Shown piece by piece: positions 1-9,156 of a stretch of DNA of 64,000 nt. This DNA comes from Fragum whitleyi (Eukaryota > Mollusca > Bivalvia > Cardiida > Cardiidae), in assembly GCA_948146395.1 (NCBI GenBank), contig OX411548.1:65367020-65431019 (forward strand), written 5' to 3'. The position numbers and the translations under genes were made by a program. Positions within the stretch are counted from its first letter, which is position 1. Every line of letters starts with the position of its first letter. The notes under the pieces are model-generated. The model made no database searches and was not told the origin of the DNA. It was given only the letters and a program-made list of their open reading frames with translations.

Positions 1-79
1 ATCGCTCTACCGACTAAGAAAGTCAGGCTGAGTAAATGAGTACCACAAATAAAGCCCTTTCTAATCAGAATTTCTGAAT

Positions 80-754
80 ATAGTTAACATCGTGAAATTG
101 ACGAGTTGAATATATTTGCAATGATTATGGAATGAAATTGATTGAGTGAGATTTGGGTGAAATTAAAGGGAGGTTATCCAATGTAGCTATTTTCTTTAGA
201 ATGAACAAATATACCGAAATTAATCACCTCCCTTAAATGAAATATGCATACAGGTTCTATTAACAACTATCTAGAGGTCCCGGGTTCGATCCCCGACGGC
301 GGCACTCATTTATTACGACTATTTGTCTCTCACCAATGGGTTGATGATCGTAGACTTATTTAAGATAGCAGCGGGGGGGGAGGCTGTTGTGGTTGTACTG
401 GTGAGAGAAATACCAGGAAACCATTGTTATGTGCCCCAGCCGCCGCCATATAAGTGGAAAAAATGTTGAAAGCGGCGCTAAACTCCATTCAATCAATCAA
501 CTAATCTATGAACAACTAACTATGTCTTCACGAATCCACCATACGCTTACAAAATTCAATTATGTTAGTGAAATCGTGGCGTTTATCTTCTGATTTTTAT
601 TTTAAATATTGTTGTTAATCCTTTATTTTTAGTGATTTTAAAGCGTTTTAAGATATATAAGTGATTGCTTGGAATGAATGAATGGAGCGCTGAGTGAACG
701 ATTGAGAATGGTTTTGATCGGAATGGCAGTCAATTTTACGATGTTACTAACTGT
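80..754 (+). mobile_element. Family-A TIR MITE, split by a SINE
   Basis: The left end reads TAGTTAACATCGTGAAATTG and the right end is its imperfect inverse (CAATTTTACGATG..AACTGTA), so this is a short element with about 25-bp terminal inverted repeats. The interior has the family hallmark GGGAGGTTATCCAATGTAGC, facing an inverted CACCTCCC block, and the 3' half has AATGAATGAATGGAGCGCTGAG. No transposase is encoded, so it is non-autonomous. A SINE sits inside at 270-505. Further copies lie near 3.7, 7.5, 9.8, 10.2, 15.9, 28.2, 33.3, 34.8, 35.5, 42.4, 44.8, 51.2, 52.4, 53.5, 54.4 and 63.7 kb, making this the commonest family in the window. Superfamily not assigned. Confidence 0.75.
270..505 (+). 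mobile_element. tRNA-derived SINE, 5'-truncated, with 13-bp TSD
   Basis: It contains a pol III box B (GGTTCGATCCC at 283-293), followed by the SINE body seen in full at 11.6 kb (GCGGCGCTAAACTCC near the end) and an (AATC)n tail. The flanking copies CTATTAACAACTA (257-269) and CTATGAACAACTA (506-518) form a 13-bp target-site duplication with one mismatch. The tRNA head upstream of the T arm is missing, so this copy lacks box A. It inserted into the family-A MITE. Confidence 0.85.
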
Positions 755-1207
755 ATCTGTTAGCACAAAGGGAAGGACCTGTATATATAAGGAATTGTTA
801 TTTCGAACGTCCTGACCCAATTGATTCACATCTTCTTTGCCACAGGACATTCCGTAAATACAAATTCATCACCAAATATTATCGCGTTTAGAAAGAAGGC
901 GTCATGAATATAAACACGACTAATAAGCTGTCATATTGTGGGACCAGTATGGGTCGTCGACCGCTTTTTGTCATCCTTCAATCACGGGTTTCTTAACTTA
1001 CGAATTGTCAATACATTTAAAAAAAGACCTTTATTTTAATTTTGATATTTCATGTATTTGGCACGCATAAGCTTTCAATTAAAAGCGATTAAAACAACAT
1101 AGATTTTCAAGATAATCCATTTATAGCAATTTTATGACTTTTCAAATATTGGTTTGTCTTCTTTTTCTGTTACAGCGTATGTCTAATTAAATATATAAAT
1201 AAATTAT
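755..1207. other. AT-rich spacer, nothing recognised
   Basis: I see no coding frame, RNA gene or structured repeat here. A segment near 860-990 (TATCGCGTTTAGAAAG..GCG, then GTCATGAAT) recurs loosely near 9455-9510, so part of it is an old interspersed repeat. Confidence 0.5.
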
Positions 1208-2423
1208 ATGCATCTTTTTAATAATCATAGACAAGGTTTTTTGTTTGTTTGTTTTCAATTTCTGTATTCCCGAACAAAGGCGTTGATTGTAGTTAATCTA
1301 CTGGGCTTAAAATCTTACACTTTTTATAAATTCGACACAAATAGAAAATCCAATTCACGTCTTTGTAGTTTTATAGGATTTATCATTTGCAACGAAAGTA
1401 CAGATTCATTTAAAAAACACTTTGTTTCTTCATTTGGGAAAGTTTGAAACTAACTTCTGAGAGTTACGAGTCCAGTGAGTTCCCATTTCATGAAATCAAA
1501 GAACTAAATGAATCCTATGTACATTATTGGGAAAAATGTATGTTTGATGATAGCAATAACAAACTTAGAACCTTCAGAACCTTTAAGATAAATTATGAGA
1601 AAGAAATGTATTTGCGCATAAATGATTTTCTCAGAGAACAAATTACATCATTTGCCGAATTTCGTATAAGTGCACATAATCTTCAAATTGAAAAGGTAGG
1701 CACCAAAAGAAACCTTTCATAGACAGAATTTGTCCTCTTTGTAAATCACAAGTTGAAACTGAAGCCCACTTCTAATTACAATGCCAGTCTTTATCAGATA
1801 GCAGGAAAATATTCTTTGCTGAGGTAGAAGGCATCACACCTTCTTTTAAAATCATGAATGATGATGATAAATTTAGATACATTTTACAAATCAAAGAATA
1901 TGATGTGTCGCAAACTTGTATATCTTATGTTAACAAAATTTTTGAAGAAGAGATAATCTACTCGCAAAAACAGCTGCATACTCTTGAGTTTCCTTTTATT
2001 TCAGTGTATTAATTATGTACCTTGTATATCCATCTTCTTGGTAAAGAAAACTTGTTTTTACTAAACTTTGTTGACCCTTATTATAAAAATAGAGCAGATC
2101 TTCTTGGACGCAAATTGTTCATTTTGTCATTATTTTCTGCTTAAAAAAAGAAAAAAAAAGAAGAAGGGAAAAAAAGGAAATGAAATAAATTAATTAGTAG
2201 ATAAATATGAAAATAAAAAAATGTTATCTGCTGCTTCTTTAGGTCTTTATAAGTCATATTATCATATGTATGCTGATATATTATATCGGTTCTTTAATCT
2301 TAGATTATATACCCATCTGGTATATACCGTTTGATAAGTTCTGTCTTGTATGTATGTTCTTCGTGACAATCCTATAACTGGATTTTTTCAACCAATAAAG
2401 GAATTTGAATTTGAATTTGAAAT
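1208..2423 (+). mobile_element. Decayed non-LTR retrotransposon (LINE), 3' end
   Basis: The segment contains the C-terminal part of a LINE ORF2 (see the pseudogene at 1444-2012), an AT-rich 3' untranslated region, an AATAAA signal near 2394, and a tail of TTTGAA repeats (AATTTGAATTTGAATTTGAA near 2401). LINE 3' ends commonly finish in short microsatellite-like tails. The 5' limit is uncertain: 1208-1443 holds an open frame with LINE-like composition but no motif I can name. The copy is dead. Confidence 0.6.
1444..2012 (+). pseudogene. LINE ORF2 C-terminal fragment, frameshifted
   Basis: The first frame (1444-1722) gives residues such as LRTFRTFKINYEKEMYL and RISAHNLQIEK, matching in style the conserved C-terminal segment that follows the reverse transcriptase in many animal LINEs. 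About position 1697 a single-base loss moves the reading to another frame, which continues as a cysteine-histidine motif: CPLC at 1731-1742, then E..HF with the His at 1767-1769, the usual zinc-knuckle-like end. That frame has a stop at 1773-1775 where Leu would be expected, then runs to TAA at 2010-2012. So there are at least two disabling lesions. The reverse transcriptase and endonuclease domains are not present in recognisable form. The clade is not determined. Confidence 0.65.
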
Positions 2424-2629
2424 CAAAGAGACCAAGGCAGTGAATCCGAATTCTGTACTGGGGCGAAACTATCATGGAAAGCATTTTCTTATTTTCTTCA
2501 ATACTTCTCCGCTAACTAAAGGATACTTTTTTCGGTTGTTGTCACCCTTGCTGTTATACTATAGTCTTTGAAACTTTTAAAAAAGGTCATAAAGTGAATG
2601 ATATATTTGAAATTTTCGATCATATATTT

Positions 2630-2882
2630 GTGACCCATCAAGCCAAAAGGGGCCATTTGGGTAGTGCTTACAGTGTCCATCCTAGTCAGACTGCGCAGAC
2701 TGACTAGGTTCAAACTTTCTCGCACTTTGCTTATTTTCTGAATCTAGAATTACCGAACTACCTTCCCATTACAGGAATATTTTGAAATTCGTCTCTGGTT
2801 GACCAATGTTGGATCCTATCTCTTTTTCGAATATTAATTTTTTTAGAGTTCCAAGATTGTCCTTTTTCGCGTGACTGGTCTC
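2630..2882 (-). mobile_element. Family-B MITE (TIR GTGACCCGTCACGCGAAAAG)
   Basis: The left end is GTGACCCATCAAGCCAAAAG and the right end TTTTTCGCGTGACTGGTC, imperfect inverses of each other. Near the left end lies an inner palindrome (CCTAGTCAGACTGCGCAG..GACTAGG), the same one that sits near the right end in copies at 33793, 35942, 53945 and 56167, so this copy is reversed. About 253 bp, no coding capacity. Confidence 0.75.
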
Positions 2883-3048
2883 ATTTAAAAAAAAAAGAGT
2901 TCATTCTACAATCAATTAAAAGAAATAGGTGTATCAAATAAATCCAGCCTTTTGGTATTCGATATGATTTTATTTTGACAGAAAAAAATCTTCGCAGAAA
3001 AGTCTTAGTCTCTTTGTAAGAACACTAATATTTTTTTCTGAAAAAGTG

Positions 3049-3322
3049 TTATTTTGTGATAGCAGCATGATTTACGACAAGCAATCACAGACTAAACGCA
3101 TCATTTGTCTTGTAATAGGTTCCCAAATATTCACGCAAGGATTCTCTGTCCGATAATGTGCGAACTGTCCCGTTTATTTCTAGCCTCTATATTTCTTGTG
3201 TCTGGATTATAGCTTCCAAACCTTTCACAAACGTTACTCTTTACTTTACAATGATCTTTATATAAAATGAATATTTTGTTTTATGGGGGAAAAGCCTTAT
3301 ATTTAATAAAGAATTGAAATTG
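3049..3322 (+). repeat. Interspersed repeat, probable LINE 3' UTR
   Basis: About 270 bp nearly identical to 36305-36562, starting with TTATTTTGTGATAGCA and ending in an AATAAA-containing tail (TTTAATAAAGAATTGAAATT). A fragment of the same start recurs at 17128-17160. The polyadenylation signal and simple tail suggest the end of a retrotransposon, but no coding part is attached. Confidence 0.55.
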
Positions 3323-4264
3323 AAACATGCCATTCGCCTCTAACAATTTATCTCCAGGATGTTATGGCTGTGCAAAGACATAAGCGAATGATGTGTCCAT
3401 CTATTCGAGTGGCAAACGGTCATAAACGTCGAGCTTCACGTATCCCTTTTCTTGTTAGAAACTTTGGTAGGAACAAAAATGTGAGGAAATAGCTAAATAG
3501 AATGCTATAGAACTCGGCAATTTAGTTTTTTAGAATCTGTCTCCAACATGCACGTGTGAATGGCTATTCTTTTAATAATTTGAGGCGTTCGTGATAGCGA
3601 AAACCTTTTCATATATAATCAGTTTGAATTTTGACTTTTTGTTTAGTTTCACTTCGATAGAAAACGATTTGTATGCGAAAAAAGTTAGAATTATTTTCTA
3701 CTTTTGAACAGTTAACTACATTGTATAATTGATAAGGTGAATGATTTAGAAATGATTTCCGATTAAATGTGAATGTGTTTGAGAAGCGAGTTTGAATTAA
3801 ATCAAAGGTAGGTAATCGAATTTTGACGATAGCGATATTTGTGATATTTCACTACCTCCCTTTAAGGGGGTGTCACACCACAGCGTATGAGGGTAACGTA
3901 TGCCTAGCGTATAGAATAAAGACAAAATCTTGTTCATACGCACAACTCTTCGGCGTGAACTCCCGCCGTCGACAAGAAATCATTTTAAACGTATGGCCAG
4001 CGTATGAGCAGCGTTAAAGTAGCGCATGCCCAGCGTATTCTCAGCGTATACAAAACGTACGTGTGCGTTTACAAGCGTATTTGTAACGTACAACACCGTA
4101 TGAGCAGCGTATGCCAGCGAGCAAGTAACGTATGGTTAACGTATGTAAGCGTATGACTAACGTATACAGCGGTTATCATCTTTTATGACCTTTGCCAGTT
4201 CCTTCAATCTGGAAGTAGACACACAGTAGAACGGATACCAGGAAAACGTGGGAAAGGGAAGGGA

Positions 4265-4690
4265 ATAAATAGAGGATAATTGTTTGTTTCAGTGTAAGAT
4301 CGATTTAAATTTTATTGAGTGAACAACAAAAGCTATATTTTCCCGAGTGGCAGAGCCACGAGTGAAAATATAGCTTTTGTTGTTCACGAAATGAAATATA
4401 AATCGATCTTCCTCGAAAAACAAACGATTATTTTATTTCTTTAATGCAAAAATGAGACAAAATGTGAAATTTCTACGACATATTTTCGTAAAGCGCTTCA
4501 TTTTGCGCGTGATTGCTATGCAACGTTCATTGTGACGTCACTTATTTCGCCCCGCATAGATGACGTCAGATAGGATGAAATGCACCAAGGCAGGGTATAA
4601 GTTTTTGTTAATTTCACTGCTTTTGCGGTGAGATTATCAAGTGATAATCAACTGTTATGTTTCGATAAACCACCGATAAGCATTAAAGAA
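4265..4690 (+). mobile_element. Foldback element F1 (hairpin head plus CRE tail), copy 1
   Basis: Nearly complementary arms at 4265-4343 and 4363-4440 (AACAACAAAAGCTATATTTT against AAAATATAGCTTTTGTTGTT) fold into a long hairpin. At the tip, CGAGTGGC and GCCACGAG enclose the triloop AGA (4344-4362). Within the arms 5'-GA-3' faces 5'-GA-3' twice: 4317-4318 with 4388-4389, and 4345-4346 with 4360-4361. A roughly 240-bp tail follows with two TGACGTCA sites and GGGTATAAG. The tail belongs to the element: in the copy at 52488-52905 the host family-A sequence resumes only after it. Confidence 0.75.
4514..4600 (+). promoter_or_regulatory. Paired CRE sites with X-box-like and TATA-like motifs
   Basis: TGACGTCA, the full cAMP response element bound by CREB/ATF factors, occurs at 4533-4540 and 4561-4568, 28 bp apart start to start. 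Just upstream is TTGCTATGCAAC, close to the RFX X-box (GTTGCYATGGCAAC). Downstream is GGGTATAAG (about 4593-4601), a possible TATA element. The same layout with 28-bp spacing is at 27337/27365, 39760/39788 and 52741/52769. In the copy at 41534 the second site is cut by a deletion. Promoter activity is inferred from the motifs only. Confidence 0.5.
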
Positions 4691-5199
4691 GAAGTGTTTC
4701 TTCATCGGCTAAAGAAAAGAGTGATGGTACTCAACAAAAGAAAGAAGACGAAAATGCTGTTCAGTACAGATCTAGATCTCCATCGCCAGTCGATGAAGAC
4801 CAGTCACTAGATACCTCCCCGACCTTGGAAGACGATTCTTTCAGGTCCTCTACGCTGGAAAGGAAGAAAAGTGCCAAAAAGAGGTCGTGTAGCCTCTCAA
4901 CGGAAGAAGAGGACCAGATGTTTGATCCTCATTTCTTAACTCAACCAAGAGCCAAGGTCATAAAGGCCGAAATGCCACCGTCTCCCAATCCAAGGTTTAA
5001 TCCATATTTTGCGCCTCGCATGTTTTCCTCTTCCTTCGTCTCCCATGCCTTCTTTTTTCAACATAATACAAGGTTAAATTTACCAATTCAAAATGGTGAC
5101 TTAGAGGAGATGCCTCCATCTTCTCTGTGTTGGGCTAGATCTACAAATGACTTATATAAAGTACAATGTTTAAACCCGATTCGCTTTTGTGACAACTAA
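4687..5199 (+). CDS. Protein-like open frame carried inside the TTAA transposon
   Basis: An open frame of about 170 codons follows a stop at 4684-4686 and ends at the stop at 5197-5199. It has no ATG at its beginning; TTG at 4825 would give about 124 residues. The product would be hydrophilic and serine-rich: an SRSPSPVDEDQS stretch, then KRSCSLSTEEEDQM, a run with VIKAE (IKAE fits the SUMO consensus PsiKxE) and PPSPNPRFNPYF. After about 5030 the composition drifts to AT-rich and may be non-coding. It resembles disordered tails of transcription regulators, but I recognise no family. It could be an exon captured by the transposon, or chance. CTTTCAG at 4837-4843 could be a splice acceptor. Confidence 0.35.
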   Translation, partial: RRSVSSSAKEKSDGTQQKKEDENAVQYRSRSPSPVDEDQSLDTSPTLEDDSFRSSTLERKKSAKKRSCSLSTEEEDQMFDPHFLTQPRAKVIKAEMPPSPNPRFNPYFAPRMFSSSFVSHAFFFQHNTRLNLPIQNGDLEEMPPSSLCWARSTNDLYKVQCLNPIRFCDN

Positions 5200-5740
5200 T
5201 TTCAATAGTGCTGTGATCATACCATGGGTCAAATTAGCGAAAGTAAGTTCTAACGGTTCCAAATATATATTATGCCTGATAGAATTTTAATTTTCTGTCA
5301 GCGTATGACAAGCGTACTTGACCTATGATTAGCGTTCGTGTAGCGTATTGACATTATGTATACCGTATTAGTAGCGTACCTATAGCGTATAGACCGTATG
5401 CATACCGTATGAATAGCGTAATATTCTATACGCTGGCATACGCTGAACATTTTTTAACATGTCAAAAAATATTTTTTGGCCTCTGCGTATAAGAACGTAT
5501 ACCAACGTATACCAGCGCACTTGTAACGTACACGACTTATGAGTAACGAACGCCTAGCGTACATCAGCGTATAAGAGCGTATGAGCATACGTTCGTCATA
5601 CGCTATGACATACGCTGTGGTGTGACAGCCCCATTAATAAAATCTATGTTCCTGTATGTTTGTGTGTCTTCATGGACAAATCAGACGCGATTTAAAAAGC
5701 CCACACCAGCAAATAATTTCGTGGAAAGATTTAATTTGAA

Positions 5741-5900
5741 ATGAATGAATGAATGAATGAATGAATGAATGAATGAATGAATGAATGAGTGAACGAATGA
5801 ATGAATGAACGAACAAACGAAAAAAGGAACGAACGAACGCACCAATGAGCGAATGAACGAATAAAAAAATGAATAAATAAATAAATAAATATTAAATGAA
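5741..5900. repeat. (TGAA)n microsatellite within family A
   Basis: Runs of TGAA with drift to CGAA and TAAA. It ends directly in the family-A 3' block (AATGAAGCGCTAGGCG), where other copies have only two or three TGAA units, so it is an expansion of a stretch native to the element. Confidence 0.9.
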
Positions 5901-6024
5901 TGAAGCGCTAGGCGAAAGTTTTAGAATGTTTTTTTTCGAGGTGAATGTCAATTTCATGGTGGTACTGTAGTCATTTCTTATAATTTACATCACCATTTGA
6001 ACATAGGTGAACGAACGAAAGAAA

Positions 6025-6176
6025 TGATGAATGAATGAATGAATGAATGAATGAATGAATGAACGAATGAATGAATGAATGAATGAATGAATGAATGAAT
6101 GAATGAATGAATGAATGAATGAATGAATGAACGAACGAACGAACGAACACACGAACGAATGAATGAATGAATGAAG
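6025..6176. repeat. Second (TGAA)n microsatellite, tandem-duplicated 3' block
   Basis: About 35 TGAA units with a few CGAA variants, again followed by AATGAAGCGCTAGGCGAG and the family-A right end near 6240. The unit formed by microsatellite, GCGCTAGGCG block and ACATCA-(A/C)CAT-TTGAACATAGG tail occurs at 5741-6012 and again at 6025-6280, a local tandem duplication. The 83-codon frame on the minus strand here is only translated repeat. Confidence 0.85.
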
Positions 6177-6376
6177 CGCTAGGCGAGCGATTAATTATAG
6201 TTTTTGTGAAGATGCATGTCAATTTTACGGTTGTACTGTAGTCATTTCCTCTAACTTACATCAACATGTGAACATAGGTATGACATCGATAAAGATATTA
6301 ACGACTCAGGCTCCTCGATATATTAGCGACCAGAGATAGATATCTTGGAGTAAATTTGAAAAGGATATTTAAAAAT

Positions 6377-6607
6377 GAGCAAGTGTGTGACATTTCCAAC
6401 AATCTCACTCGTGTGCGAGGTACAAACGTTAGCAGCATAGACAACGACACAATACAATTATAATATATGCTGAATACCAGAAGATGGATTAAGACATTAT
6501 CTCTTTTATAGTGCACAGTAAAGACTCTGGTCAGACTGTGCGGCTGCGCAGGCTGGTCAGAAGCTTTGCTTTGCGCACAAGTGAAATTGTTGGAAGTGTC
6601 ACACACT
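6377..6607. mobile_element. Family-C MITE (TIR GTGTGTGACATTTCCAACAA)
   Basis: The left end AAGTGTGTGACATTTCCAAC is matched by an inverted TTGGAAGTGTCACACAC at the right. The inner part has CTGGTCAGACTGTGCGGC. Complete relatives lie at 38599-38827 and, interrupted, at 23989-25173. About 230 bp, non-coding. Confidence 0.75.
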
Positions 6608-6724
6608 GGATCAAATATTGTAATTAATTACTACAAAATTATATTATGGGTGATCAAAGGAATCGTCCATTGTGGCGATTCAAATAAGGATCCATAACAG
6701 AGGGTCTTATTAAGAAACATTGAT

Positions 6725-7160
6725 TTTTGATTGACGACACCGCAGTTTGAATTGCGTCGGACTTTCAATCATTCGGTTTCGAATTTGATCCTGGCGGCAC
6801 ACAGCTTTTCCAACATTTGCTTCTAACCATAAACCAACGAAGGATATACAAAGCTTGAGACTAGGAAAGGTAGACTTGTATCCGTCTCTTAAATAGACAT
6901 TATTGAAAATATGTAATTATCTAAAATATGTAATAGCCAATATCTAGTTTCTCAAAACCGTTCTTTGAAGAGAAGTTAATATTTAGGTCTGACTGGTTCA
7001 TTTTGGTTACCTACCTTGTTACAAACTTCTTAAAACATGGCCTGAATCCCAGGCTATAGGAAAGTAGGAAAGGATGTGAGAGAAATACCAGCAATCCATA
7101 AATAGGCGCTCCAGCCACCACGACATAACTGAAGCTTTTGCAAGAGGGTTGTTGGATCAA
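6725..7160 (+). repeat. Degenerate SINE remnants
   Basis: 6740-6805 retains tRNA-like pieces (GCGTCGGACTTTCAATC, then GGTTTCGAATTTGATCC in the place of box B). 7060-7150 retains SINE body (GGAAAGGATGTGAGAGAAATA and GCGCTCCAGCC). Between them is unrelated sequence. Could be one broken copy or two. Confidence 0.4.
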
Positions 7161-7454
7161 ATACGAACAAAATAAACTCATTTCTATAACTCTGTCGATC
7201 GATGTCTTTAGTAAGAAACTGTTTTGAATAATTCAATTTGTAAGATAGGGAGGGAGGAAGTGTATTAGCTTTATAGGCTACTTGATTTCGTCTTGTTATC
7301 TAAATGAAGTTATGTAAATTTGGTGAATGGCCTTTGTCCAAAAGAATGCCAACAAACGAACTATCTTTTCAATCTATTTGCAGTTCAATCCTTGACCCCT
7401 TGAGATCGCCTGGCGTGGCTTTGACTACCTTTTAACATTTCCACGTACTTGGGT

Positions 7455-7950
7455 CATATTAAAGTTAATTGTATTGTGAAATTTGAGAGATGAATGATTT
7501 TTGAATGATTATAGAATTATATTGAACGAGTGTGTTGGGCGAATTTTGAGTGAAATTCAAGGTAGGTAATCCAATATCGCTAAATTCTCCGTTAACACAA
7601 CGTCGCAATTAATAGTATCGTAAAATTGACACTCATTCCGATCAAAATCATATAAATCATTTACCCAGGGCTCTATAATTCATTCATTCATTCAGAATTC
7701 TTACCCAAACCGTTCACAAACGCTCCGAAATCATTTCTGAAGCGTTCATGACGATCAAGTTATAATTTAAATCGATCAGTCCATTCTACAAATTTAATTG
7801 GCTGGTGTGGATTCTTAGGCATCTGATTGGCCCGTGAAGAGACACAAACAGAAAATTACGTATATTTTTGTTTGAGGGAGGTAATAAATATCGATAATTC
7901 CGTCCAATTTGGACGAAATTATTGATGTTGTATTTCCTCTCTTTATACCA
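7455..7950. mobile_element. Two adjoining family-A MITE pieces, head to head
   Basis: 7455-7592 is a plus-strand left half (GAACGAGTGTGTTGGGCG, GGTAGGTAATCCAATATCGC). It is followed at about 7600 by a minus-strand copy that starts TCGTAAAATTGACACTCATT and runs through ATTCATTCATTCA to GGGAGGTAATAAATATCG near 7875. Neither is complete. Confidence 0.6.
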
Positions 7951-8691
7951 ACAATTGTAGTAGTACCTGGGTCGTACTTTAGACTGTACTTTGTTAAAAT
8001 ATGAGACAATTTTATCCAACCATCATGCAGTTGCTTGTTCTGTACAAAATGACCCTTTTCCACAATGTTTTGGCTTTACCGCTATAGCTATGGCGGTCTT
8101 ATGTTGCCCAACTGCTTGTGCTCAAAAATAGCTTCATTTTTATATATAACATACCTGGACATGCTGCTTTTACTTGGCTAATGAAGCGTCCTTAAAATTG
8201 GGTCTCAAACACTTTACATGAACCTTAAATTAGATTTTTGGATTTCATCGATAACATAGATTAAAAAAAAAGACATTGTGTTTTTCAATCTATTACTTTC
8301 TTTTTTTTTTTGAGATATGACTTAAAATGTTATCACTGTGACAGTAATTGATAAACTGTAAAAGTAAAACCTGCGCGTAGTAATGCATCAGAAACGTTTA
8401 CTTATTTAAAAGAACATGAATCGTTCGGAAGAAAGCAACACTTTTCAGCTATAAAGAATTTCTTAAAAGATACGTTGACTCTTATTTCCCTATCAGAAAA
8501 AAAGAATCATAAAAATACGGATACTTTCTGAAAATCCAATTTTCTAAAGAAAGAAAGAGTTTAATCTTAAGCAGATATTGTACGAAACTAATTCGTTAGA
8601 AATGGCTTCAAAACAATCAGCTGAAAAGGACATTCTTGCATTCTCTTCCAACAAATATTTAAATTGTAACAATCTGTCTTGCGTTTGCGTG

Positions 8692-8731
8692 CAAAGCGGG
8701 GTATAATTAGCAAACATTTTGCCCCGCTTTG
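8692..8731. repeat. Short hairpin, 10-bp GC-rich stem
   Basis: CAAAGCGGGG (8692-8701) is exactly complementary to CCCCGCTTTG (8722-8731) across a 20-base loop that itself holds TATAATTAG. It stands out from its AT-rich surroundings. No T-run follows on either strand, and its role is unknown. Confidence 0.5.
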
Positions 8732-9089
8732 TCATTCTGAAGGCCGGGCTTGTTTCAATTTTGAAGACAAAGAGACGGTTTTATTTGTCGATGGGTTACA
8801 ACCCTGTAATCTGAATTCGCGCAGGATGTATAATTTCATTATTTCTTTTGGTTGGAGAAATGCGAAATTGGACAGACTCACAAGAAAAAGTAATGTAGAT
8901 TGCATCGATGCTTTGAACAAGTTTAGGACTCGTGATTGACCCTTAATTCAGAGTCATCCTCCTCAGAAATCTGTAAATATTATTCTTTGACCCCTAAAAA
9001 TTTTCTGTCAGAGGGGTCATTTTTACCCTATTCATTTTCAGCATTTCGTCTTGATACTGCTGAAAATTGTAAATATATTCGAATTAATG

Positions 9090-9156
9090 GTCTCATTGAT
9101 ATCTTTTAAAGAGATTCATATTTCAAATGAATCTCTTACAAAGATATGAAGGAGAC
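9090..9156. repeat. Imperfect 67-bp hairpin
   Basis: GTCTC..ATATCTTT..AAGAGATTCAT pairs with ATGAATCTCTT..AAAGATAT..GAGAC around a short loop. Copies of TTTGACCCCT lie on either side (about 8987 and 9219), so it may be the core of a small inverted-repeat element. Confidence 0.5.

Larger units (their letters stand above)
3866..5633. mobile_element. TTAA-inserted transposon with GCGTATG subterminal arrays
   Basis: The ends are about 24-bp terminal inverted repeats: left GGGGGTGTCACACCACAGCG and, read inward from the right, TGGGGCTGTCACACCACAGC. TTAA flanks both sides (3862-3865 and 5634-5637). Inside each end lies a dense degenerate array of AGCGTATG-like octamers: about 18 units at 3882-4175, and about two dozen at 5300-5620. 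No transposase is visible, so it must depend on an enzyme supplied in trans. TTAA duplication is known for piggyBac and Kolobok superfamilies; the terminal sequence does not let me choose. The core holds a foldback repeat (4265-4690) and a protein-like open frame (4687-5199). Confidence 0.8.
3708..5968 (+). mobile_element. Family-A MITE split by a TTAA transposon
   Basis: The left half (3708-3865) has the ACAGTTAACTACATTG end and the GGTAGGTAATCGAAT block. The right half resumes at 5634 with TTAATAAAATCTATGTTCCTG, then the TGAA-rich stretch, AATGAAGCGCTAGGCG and the right end near 5968. The 1768 bp between are a separate transposon. Rejoining the halves gives the normal family arrangement with one TTAA, which shows the target site directly. 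Confidence 0.75.

Noticed and set aside
638..850. 70-codon minus-strand frame (and similar frame at 10033-10404)
   Set aside because: Both are translations of family-A MITE sequence, with the FIHS repeats coming from TGAA units.
3866..5633. Assignment of the TTAA element to piggyBac
   Set aside because: TTAA duplication also fits Kolobok, and the terminal bases and missing transposase do not decide between them.
5971..6222. 83-codon minus-strand frame rich in HSFI repeats
   Set aside because: It is the translation of the (TGAA)n microsatellite; a 4-bp repeat stays open in several frames.
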